Source: Clostridia bacterium (GTDB lineage Bacteria > Bacillota > Clostridia > Oscillospirales > Butyricicoccaceae). From it: DNA of 53,932 nucleotides. The notes below the pieces were generated by a model. It was given only the letters and a program-made list of their open reading frames with translations. It searched no databases and was not told the DNA's origin. The stretch is from NCBI GenBank assembly GCA_017559995.1, contig JAFYPP010000089.1:1-53932 (forward strand), written 5' to 3'. The position numbers and the translations under genes were made by a program. How positions within the stretch are numbered: the first letter of the stretch is position 1; each line of letters opens with the position of its first letter. Below are positions 10,701 through 17,100 of the stretch, one piece after another.

Positions 10701-11456
10701 CAGTTCATAGGCAGTTTCCTCGGTGTTGTTGTTCTCACAGGCATCGTTGTCGATGACGGTAACGGTGAAGGTTCCGGATTCTATCCACGGCATATCCGAT
10801 CCATACCAATAATCGTACCATATACTCAGATAAACCGCGCCGTCCGCAGGGGCAAAGCACCGCTCCAATCCGTTTTCACTGTTCCAACATTGGAGCGCCT
10901 CACCCTCGGAATCGCGAAAAGACACACCAAAGCCCTCACTGCACTCCACCATGACGATCTGGCCGGGCTGGGCCTCCAGTACAAACCAGTCGTCATCCAG
11001 TTCATCACAGACGATCTCATATTCCACACCCGGTTCCACCGCAACAGCAGCAGCCTGCGTGTTGTTGGGTTCATAGGCATCGTTGTCGGTGAGAGTGACG
11101 GTAAAGGTCACAGTCTGCGCGGCGCGGGATACGATCTTCAGATAATAAGTTCCCGCCGCCTCCGCCATGCCATGGCGGTCATCGGTAGCATCATCCCAGG
11201 ACAGGCTGAACTTGTTTTCATCCTTGTCCCAAAGGGTCACCGACAGGTTATCGCCAAGGCCGCTCACCGTGATAAACTGACCGGTATCTGCTTTGAACTT
11301 ATACCAGTAGTTGTCCTCTTTCATAGTCACCTTTTTGGCGGTACCCACGGTGACGGACTCTGCCGTGCCCATAGTGCTGCCGGCAAAACTCACCGGAGCC
11401 ATGGCAAACAGCATGACCGCGGCCAAAAGAATGCTGACGATTCGTTTCAGTTTCAT
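7782..11456 (-). CDS. Large secreted PPC/Big_2 protein with C-terminal type-I dockerin
   Basis: A 1224-residue secreted protein. After a signal peptide (1-25) come about six PPC-like beta modules marked by repeated acidic Glu-Pro-Asn-Asn/Asp linkers (AYEPNNT, ENEPNDS, PYEPNDT, DNEPNNT) and DDWF strands, to about residue 800. Four Big_2 immunoglobulin-like repeats follow (WTSSDPKV, WVSSNLKA, WVSSDPNV are the signature strands). The C-terminus (about 1160-1222) is a textbook type-I dockerin: two 22-residue F-hand calcium loops, DINADGYVDAADA and DVNRDGWVDAADA. Dockerins bind cohesins with high affinity, and cohesin-type modules are encoded on both sides of this gene. No catalytic domain is visible; an adhesin or structural role is inferred. 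Confidence 0.88.
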   Translation of the reverse strand: MKLKRIVSILLAAVMLFAMAPVSFAGSTMGTAESVTVGTAKKVTMKEDNYWYKFKADTGQFITVSGLGDNLSVTLWDKDENKFSLSWDDATDDRHGMAEAAGTYYLKIVSRAAQTVTFTVTLTDNDAYEPNNTQAAAVAVEPGVEYEIVCDELDDDWFVLEAQPGQIVMVECSEGFGVSFRDSEGEALQCWNSENGLERCFAPADGAVYLSIWYDYWYGSDMPWIESGTFTVTVIDNDACENNNTEETAYELTSGVPAAFQLGYYDTDWFAIDLKAGQDVKLELGGFNYATRGTYYFGTDANSYGDLINGYTVNGNRTDYYHAAEDGLFTFCACSYYDNVNKTNRSTETFTVTATVLEGDENEPNDSLTEATRLPIGTDDTFVMGGAGDEDWFTFEAALDEGKSSKLYTLNLLDLNSDYSDTFCYDLYAPNGDKLMSAMKVNYRHINVLACEQEGLYALRLYRESTTSPRTELRIRVDEGGADPYEPNDTWLAAAEVEDGQPVQYILSNTADEDWFKIRVPRANMTLSMNWDNKQRYYLYSADMLEEFGTEKYLSYNYNNVSGTYCYQFTDPGVYYLRLFAETGYVSQDLRTMVLTLEDARDNEPNNTWKTATPIYEGAPMAYDLSASNDDDWFKFDVPEGVSELRIADGYGYKYLYRGSDFEIAGDNAAYITYVYGSDLTLKEPAAGAYYVRCSGDRSMGRTITYHLVMEEGEPIAEGRWLEGVSDDWYVLLDLKAGDELRIYSDKLEYVRLYDADGTLRKSVYIARAQDMYTMMTVPEDGDYRLKVEPWFRSDSYGYYRLLVDIADRELEAGESFVLEGPDTVTIAVREDLDLTFRVAPYDAKGAGQSISRTVADTSVIASGYTDLGYYLYGKAVGTTTVEYSIGDDITKTVTVNVVESTSGTAQSVAIENAPKELTLGTSAQLKAVLTPAYSDDGIAWTSSDPKVLYVNTVGKVIAVGDGTATITATAASGVSASVTITVTDAPAKPEVTGLTLDRYDMTLYMGEAGGKLTAAVAPAGSTATVGWVSSNLKAATVDQEGNITPVSPGVTVITASAGDYRASCIVTVQPDRVNVESIAFDTAVLELPMGGESTLRPVFTPYDATVQSVTWVSSDPNVATVSRTGIVHAIMGGETTVTATTLDGGKQASILIRVIAAPQLGDINADGYVDAADAMITLQVAVGKVELNDVQFEAADVNRDGWVDAADAVRILRFDAGLIESLN

Positions 11457-11474
11457 AACGGTTCCTCTTTTCTG

Positions 11475-12560
11475 TTATCCGATTTCCGTTTCCGCGAACG
11501 CGCGGTACAGGAAGGTGACGATCTGTCCTCTGGAGCAGACCGCATCCGGGCTGAAGGTGGTCTCGCCGGTGCCGGTGGTGATGCCCTTCATATAGCACCA
11601 CGCAATGGACTCAAAGGCCCAATCCGGCAGGTCACGGAAGGGGATGTAGAACATCCAGGCTCCCTGGAATCCGCCGCCCTCGGCCTGCACGTTTCGGTAC
11701 AGGAAGGTGACGATCTGGGCACGGGTACAAGGCTCTTCCGGCCGGAAGGTACTGCCGTCGCCGGTACCTTTGGTGATGCCTCGCTCCACCGCCCACAGGA
11801 CGGCCTTGTAGTAATAGGCATCGGCGGAAACATCGGTGAAGGGATTTTCCGCAGCGGCAGGCTCCGGACACCCCTCTGCCCGCCACAGGAAGGTCACCGC
11901 CTGTGCCCGGCTGCAGGGAGCGTCCGGCGAAAACACGCCGGGCGCGGTGCCGGTGGTGATCCCCTGCTCCGCCGCCCACAGGGCGGCCTTGTAATAATAG
12001 GCCTCCGCCGAAAGGTCAGTAAACATCGGTGTCATAGGTGTGTCCTCCTTGGGAGTCTCCGGTTCCGCGGGGCGTGCTTCCCCACCGTCGGTCTGTCGAA
12101 TGGGGACACGCACCTGCTCGGTGGAAACAGCCACAGCTTGGCCGTTTTCGTTGCTGACGCCGCCGGCGCTCACCTTCACAATGCCGGAGTTTGCCTCGGC
12201 ATCCTCTGCCACCCGAAAGGTCAGCGTGACCAGCGTGCCGTCACCGGTCACATCGCTGAGCCCTGCCCACGCAAGGCGAAGCTGTCCCTCGGCATCGCTG
12301 TTGGAGGCCAGAAATCCGTTGGAGAAGGTGTCGCTCAAAGCGAGGCCCTGCTCCTCCAGCCGCAGCACATCGGCATCCCATTCCAGCGTCAGGGACCAGG
12401 CCGCCACGCCGGGATTCCCGGTGAGGTCAAGGGTGACAGTGACCGTTTCTCCCGGCGAGGCGTTGCCCGCCTGTCCGGAAATGACCGCATCGGCGGCAAA
12501 CGCCGGAACAGCGCCCGCCAGCAGCAGCAGGATCAAAAGTACAGATGTGAGCCGTTTCAT
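11475..12560 (-). CDS. SLH-anchored single-cohesin surface protein
   Basis: A 361-residue protein, first gene of the operon. Signal peptide 1-22 is followed by one cohesin-like module (about 25-150) with the pattern PGETVTVTLDLTG, AAWSLTLEWDADVLRLEE and VTLTFRVAEDAEA. A Pro/Glu linker leads to three SLH motifs (about 180-230, 240-290, 300-357), each with the ITxGT and CSRAQxVTFLxR signatures. SLH domains bind pyruvylated secondary cell-wall polymer, so this protein should hold its cohesin on the cell wall, as the anchoring scaffoldins of cellulosomes do. GGGGAGGAATTTT sets the start. The next gene starts 18 bp after its stop. The SLH assignment is certain; the cohesin assignment is strong by pattern. 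Confidence 0.87.
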   Translation of the reverse strand: MKRLTSVLLILLLLAGAVPAFAADAVISGQAGNASPGETVTVTLDLTGNPGVAAWSLTLEWDADVLRLEEQGLALSDTFSNGFLASNSDAEGQLRLAWAGLSDVTGDGTLVTLTFRVAEDAEANSGIVKVSAGGVSNENGQAVAVSTEQVRVPIRQTDGGEARPAEPETPKEDTPMTPMFTDLSAEAYYYKAALWAAEQGITTGTAPGVFSPDAPCSRAQAVTFLWRAEGCPEPAAAENPFTDVSADAYYYKAVLWAVERGITKGTGDGSTFRPEEPCTRAQIVTFLYRNVQAEGGGFQGAWMFYIPFRDLPDWAFESIAWCYMKGITTGTGETTFSPDAVCSRGQIVTFLYRAFAETEIG

Positions 12561-12604
12561 AAAATTCCTCCCCGGAATTACTTCTTTTGATAAATAACAG
12601 CTAT

Positions 12605-12633
12605 ATTATACTCTTATTTTTGAGGATTTTCAA
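12605..12633 (-). promoter_or_regulatory. Promoter of the cohesin-dockerin operon
   Basis: Minus strand TTGAAA (12633-12628), exact 17-bp spacer, TATAAT (12610-12605), 45 bp before the first start codon. Its -35 box abuts the terminator at 12640. Confidence 0.75.
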
Positions 12634-12675
12634 CAAAAACACCCTTTCGCCGTAAGCGAAAGGGTGTTTTTGTTT
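12634..12675. terminator. Original yebC terminator, now stranded beyond the island
   Basis: Perfect 11-bp stem (12640-12650 with 12656-12666), 5-nt loop, T-tracts in both directions. It sits 14 bp after the stop of the decayed yebC end, where the yebC terminator would have been before the island inserted. Confidence 0.8.
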
Positions 12676-12679
12676 GGAA

Positions 12680-12794
12680 TTAGTCTTCCCAGTTGTGTCA
12701 GACATCCTGGATATCGTCATTGGCCTCCATAACTTCCAACATCTTTTCCATGTTCTTGATGTCGTCCTCGTTGGTCAGAGCGGTGTAGGTCTGG
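12680..12794 (-). pseudogene. Displaced, decayed 3' end of yebC
   Basis: Minus-strand reading gives NDDIQDV-stop-HNWED-stop, against NDDIQDVWHNWEE in the intact yebC at 22999-23724; the Trp codon has become TGA. Nucleotide similarity to the last 115 bp of yebC is high with scattered differences, and ends abruptly after a 21-bp identical stretch. This is the remnant left when an element inserted into the 3' end of the gene. It has no start codon and is not expressed as a protein. Confidence 0.9.
12774..12794. other. attL-like core (21 bp, identical to attR)
   Basis: A 21-bp stretch beginning GTCAGAGC and ending TAGGTCTGG that is identical to 23093-23113 inside yebC. Similarity to yebC ends at its right edge, as expected for the crossover segment of a tyrosine-integrase insertion. 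Confidence 0.75.
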
Positions 12795-12823
12795 ACAGAT
12801 TTTGCATATCCATTTTTTGGGTT

Positions 12824-12853
12824 TAAAATGCATCTTTGAATCACGCTTTTTGC
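12824..12853 (-). repeat. Left copy of the island inverted repeat
   Basis: Read on the minus strand it gives GCAAAAAGCGTGATT then AGATGCATTTTA. It matches 22854-22881 at all but about two positions plus two gaps. It lies 30 bp inside the left core. Possible integrase arm-binding site. Confidence 0.65.
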
Positions 12854-12952
12854 GCATGTTTTTCATAATAAAAATGAGCATTTAGCGTAGTTCAATTTTA
12901 ACTGACTGGCTCTTCCCTGTCAAGTTGAGCTATGACATCTGTAAAAGAGTCT

Positions 12953-13007
12953 CAGGCGCTGCTTGGTAAGGGGGGCGTGGGGGGATACCTTGCCAGCGCC
13001 AAGCCTG
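12953..13007 (+). other. Predicted long hairpin in the island's left-end non-coding stretch
   Basis: The 326 bp from 12795 to 13120 hold no gene. Within them, cagg/ggcgct (12953-12960) can pair with agcgcc and cctg (12995-13007), and GGTAAGG (12965-12971) with CCTTGCC (12988-12994, one GU), closing a G-rich loop. A second G/C-rich imperfect inverted repeat links 12979-12992 to 13049-13063. It could be a structured RNA or a DNA-processing site; no family is recognised. Confidence 0.35.
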
Positions 13008-13065
13008 ATTTTACGGAGGCGTAGCCGGAGAAAAATTTGGCCAAGGCGCAAGGTAAATCCCCCAC

Positions 13066-13122
13066 AAAGTTGACTGATTACATCTTAAATAAAATTAATA
13101 TTATAGCTAATTAGTCAACTTT
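13066..13122. repeat. 15-bp inverted repeat overlapping a stop codon
   Basis: Arms 13066-13080 and 13108-13122 (one mismatch, 27-nt AT-rich loop) overlap the stop codon of the gene at 13121. No T-tract follows on the minus strand, so it is not a typical terminator. Confidence 0.45.
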
Positions 13123-13612
13123 ACCACTGCATGAACTCACCAAGAATTAAGTTCGTGGTAGAGGCATACCATGCAGGCAGCTGAAACACTTTTTCGTTCG
13201 AGTCATTCAACCATGCATCCAGTACTTTTTGCATATTCTGGCTTTCATTAGTTTCTGCCCTATCATTTATAGCACGCCGAAGCGAAGCTTTTAATTCTTT
13301 TTTCACCGCGTCTGTATTAGCCTCCTCATACCGCAAGATGGACTCATCCTCAGCAACAACATGAAAAAGTGTATATACGTTCGTCCAACCATATTGTTTC
13401 AGCATGGCCTCTTTCAACCGTTCATAATAAAGCTTCGTCTTGGCTCTACTGGCATGCAATACCCACATGTTGGCACATCCCATTGAAGTCATAATGTTAC
13501 TTTGTAACGTTTCATAGGTACGTTTTTCTTCGGTACTAGCAACATGGCGTAAGCCGCTGGTAGTTACCACATATAACTTTTCCTCATATGTGAGTAATTT
13601 CTTCTTTTGCAT
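13121..13612 (-). CDS. Hypothetical protein, probable C-terminal half of a frameshifted gene
   Basis: 163 residues, starting MQKKKLLTYEEKLYVV. No enzyme motif was recognised; the body is charged and helical. Its start overlaps the end of the upstream ORF by 49 bp in the -1 frame. Adding one A to the AAAA run near 13609 joins the two into about 310 residues reading TACKKKKLLTYEEKLYVV, which looks like one continuous helix-rich domain. So this is probably the downstream part of a broken gene or the product of a frameshift, rather than an independent protein. A/T-rich codon use differs from the chromosome flanks. Confidence 0.55.
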   Translation of the reverse strand: MQKKKLLTYEEKLYVVTTSGLRHVASTEEKRTYETLQSNIMTSMGCANMWVLHASRAKTKLYYERLKEAMLKQYGWTNVYTLFHVVAEDESILRYEEANTDAVKKELKASLRRAINDRAETNESQNMQKVLDAWLNDSNEKVFQLPAWYASTTNLILGEFMQW

Positions 13613-14058
13613 GCAGTAAGCGCTGACAGAAACACTTTCTTGAACAACTCCGCCGTATCATTGATGACCCTTTGAAAGGTATGTAGTGCAACGCCGTAGT
13701 CCATCACAAACTGCTCCTGCTGCTCTTCATCGTAAATATTTTTATCAAATATCCCCAGATCAATTCCCCATTGCCGCATTGTCGTCTCGTGGTCTCCACC
13801 ATATTTAGCCAACAGCGAAAGCAAAAGCGGTTCTATACAGCGAAGGTACTTGGCTCGGCCATCTTCACGAGGCAATGGCACTGGATATACTTCCTTTATG
13901 ATAAAAGCATTACCTTGTTGCTCCCAGAGAAAATATCTTTCCCATTCTTTAAGCTGAGCCTTTTTTGAATCCCCACCCTTCACCTGTTCTTCCAGAAGCG
14001 CACATAAGGCTCGATAGCTCTTTACTCTTAACCCAACCTGTACTGCACTTAACTTCAT
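13564..14058 (-). CDS. Hypothetical mobile-element protein, probable N-terminal half of a frameshifted gene
   Basis: 164 residues. The N-terminal 55 residues (VKSYRALCALLEE, GGDSKKAQLKEWERYF, GNAFIIKEVY) follow a pattern I recognise from uncharacterised proteins of Firmicutes phages and mobile elements, probably a small DNA- or peptide-binding head. The C-terminal 20 residues are abnormally basic and out of character (RRNYSHMRKSYMW), as expected after a frameshift. It overlaps the next ORF by 49 bp. AGGAGGGTAT upstream supports the start at 14058. Function unknown. Confidence 0.6.
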   Translation of the reverse strand: MKLSAVQVGLRVKSYRALCALLEEQVKGGDSKKAQLKEWERYFLWEQQGNAFIIKEVYPVPLPREDGRAKYLRCIEPLLLSLLAKYGGDHETTMRQWGIDLGIFDKNIYDEEQQEQFVMDYGVALHTFQRVINDTAELFKKVFLSALTACKRRNYSHMRKSYMW

Positions 14059-14135
14059 AACTATACCCTCCTGCTAAAACAGAATAAATTACCATAAACA
14101 AGGTGCTTGTATACACCACTTAAAACATACCGCAT

Positions 14136-14173
14136 TTGAAAAAAGGTGGAAAGAGTTAATCCTTCCACCTTTT
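14136..14173 (-). terminator. Terminator of the giant surface protein gene
   Basis: 12-bp stem (14141-14153 with 14162-14173) followed on the minus strand by TTTTTTC. It lies 12 bp after the stop at 14185. Confidence 0.85.
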
Positions 14174-14184
14174 GGGTTATTTGC

Positions 14185-17100
14185 TTAGAAATCCTTTGCC
14201 TCACAGAGAGGTGCGTAGGAAGTGCTGTTCACAAGGAATGCCTTGTAGGTGCAGCCGGACTTGTGGGTAAGCCCGTTCATGGTGTAGGTGCCGTCTGCGC
14301 TGACGGTCATGGTCTGCACAGCCACCATCTTGCCGCCATTGTACTGGGCAACAATCAAGGTGCCGGAATCCTTAAGGTTCTCCACTGTGACCTTGATGCC
14401 GTCCGTGGTGGAGCCGCTGAGGGTGGTGCCCTTGATGGTGAAGGTGCGCTGAACGATGAGCCAGTAACCGTCCTTCTTGAACGTGGCAGTCTCGCCGTTC
14501 ATCGTAACAGTCACATCAGGCTTTGTGGTCTCATTGCCCTCTGCATAATAGAATTCATATCCCGCCTTGGGTTTGATCAGCACGGTGAAGGTGTAAGACT
14601 TACCTACTTCAAACTTGTCTGCAGCCGTCATTGTGGTCGTGCCACCTTCATGCTTCTCCCACATCATGCCGTTGGTGTAGCCGAAGTCATCCCTATCGTG
14701 GATCACATAGCCTGCGCCCTCAGGAAGGACGACCTCATAAGAAGGCGTACCACCAGCTGCCGGTGCAGTAACATTAACCTCTACCGCAGTAATTTCGTGG
14801 GTCTTAAACTTTGGGGTCAGGTAGGTGTTTTCGGTAATCGATGTATCGAAGTCGAACAGTTCACCATCATCGGTGTACCAGCCGAGGAAGGGTCTGTCCA
14901 CACCGGCGGGATCTTCGGGATCTTCAGGCTTGGTCACGGTCTCGCCTTCCATCACATTCTGTTTATCAATAATCGTTGTTCCATCTTCTGCCAGGAAGAC
15001 AACCGAATAGTTGGCGAGAGCGGTGAACTTGACCGGCACATTAGTTTCAACACCGAGTTCGCTGCTGTACAGATTCAGCTGTGCCGTGTAGGTTCCTCTC
15101 TCCAGTCCGGAATTAGACAAGATCTCCACGGTTACGCTTTCGCCGGGGGCAAGGTTCTTGCCAACGGGAGTGCCATCCACAATAAAGGCAGAAGCATTCG
15201 CTCCGGTCAGATGAATGCCAATGTCCTGTGTGAGCGTCATGTTACCCGTGTTGGTGATGGTCAGTGTCTGGCGATCAGCCGAGGGGATGCCGGAGAACTC
15301 CAGTGCAGTGGGATTTACGCTGATTTCATAGACAGGTTCTGCGGACTTGTAAACCGTGGTCTTCTTGGATGCGTAGATCTCATCCGTAGTCTCGGTCTTG
15401 TCAAAGGGGCCGTCCAGCGTCCATGCAGGAGAAGCATCAGCGTGTGCGCCGTAATCCTGATAGGAGTTCTCCCACCAGATGAGGGTCATGGTTCCCACTT
15501 TCTTGAGGATGTTGTCACCGCCGCCAGCGTTATAAACGGGATGGCTACCGTCGTAAGTGCCCTGATTACCACTGGTGTCGATGGTCACATTGCCAAAGGT
15601 ATTGATGACGATATCAGCACCTTCGCCATTCACTCGGAGGCCGTTTGCGCCCTCATCACTTTGGGAAGCTGTACATGTGGCGGTGAAAGAGGAACTGTAG
15701 GTGATCGTGATGCCGGTTTCGGCCAGAATGCCGTAGGCGGTGTAAGTGGAGTTGTTTCCGCTGTTCATATTGGTCGCAACAACCGCACTGCCGGCAAGGG
15801 TCACGCTGCCATTCGGTGCATAGATACCGGCGCACTCACCAGGCCAGGTGCTGTTAATCGTCAGCGTTCCGTAGCTGTCGGAGGTGACGGTAATATCGCC
15901 GTTGGCGCTTTCCAGGCCCTTTGTGTAACCGTTGATGGTGATCGTGTTGTCACCCACCAGCTTGATGTTCAGGTCACCCTCACTGTAGATGGTAAAGCCC
16001 TCATAGCCCTGAAGGATCAATTCGTTAGCGGCGGCGTCGTACCATGCCACGCAGGACTCGTTTTCTTCCAGCGCATCGGTAGCGGCAGCTTCATAGAAAT
16101 TGCCGTCATAGATCAAATAGGGCGTATCCACCGTCAAATCAGCCTCGATATAGGTACCCTTTCCGTAGTTGACCGTCACCTTGGCATTGGGGTCTGCGGC
16201 AACGAAGGTGCGGCTGATGATGATCTCGGAAGCATCATCGCCCTTGGTGACACCCGCTTCTCCACCGTTGAGGGTGGCGGATACGAGTGCCGGGGCGGTG
16301 AAGGTATTGCCAATCGCTTTCAGCCAGACTTTCAGGGTATAGGTCTCACCGGCGACGAAGGGAGTACTGATGTTGACGGAATCGCCGTCCGCATCCGTCC
16401 AAGAGACGCCCTTGTAATAGTAGTTATTCTCGATGTCCTTGGCGGCATAGGATGCCCCGTCAGGCACCGCAGCGTCAAAGGAAGGAAGGCGTCCGCCCAC
16501 GGGAATCGCCACGGTGGCAGCAGCGGAAGTGAGGGGTGTTGCAACAGTGAACTGCTTCTCGATGACAAGGAGTGTGCCGTCCAAGGTAAACTCAGCATCT
16601 TCGCCGTTGACCGTGATGGAAAGCTTGCTTGCCTCGGGGAAGGCAGCACTGTCCGTGCGGCTGAAGTTCAGATAAAGGGTGTAGGTCTCACCTGCTTCAA
16701 ATTTGTCAAAGTCATCGCTGCCATTCGCATCATACCAAGCAGGAGTTACCTTGCAGTTCATGTTGTCGGAGAAGGTAATGCTGGAGTTCTGCGTGGAGTT
16801 CGTGCCCGGAGCAGGAGCCGCCAGATCGGTCACCGCAATGTAGTAGTTGGCGGTGTAAACGGTGGTCCAGCGACCGTGGTAGGTCTCGTCTTCCGTTTCG
16901 ACCTTCTTGAAAGCACCCTCGGGGTAGCTCCATTCGGGAGAGGCATCCGCCTCAATCGTAGAACCACCCATGTCATACTTACAATCGTCCCACTTCAGCG
17001 TCATGGTGCCTACATTGGTGAGGATGTTCTTGCCACTTGCGTTATAAACTGCGTGGCTTCCGTAGTAGGTACCATCAGTGGCGCTGGTGTCAATGGTCAC

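Noticed and set aside
10122..12590. 822-codon frame opposite the dockerin and SLH-cohesin genes
   Set aside because: It spans two real genes and their junction on the other strand and has no recognisable domain.
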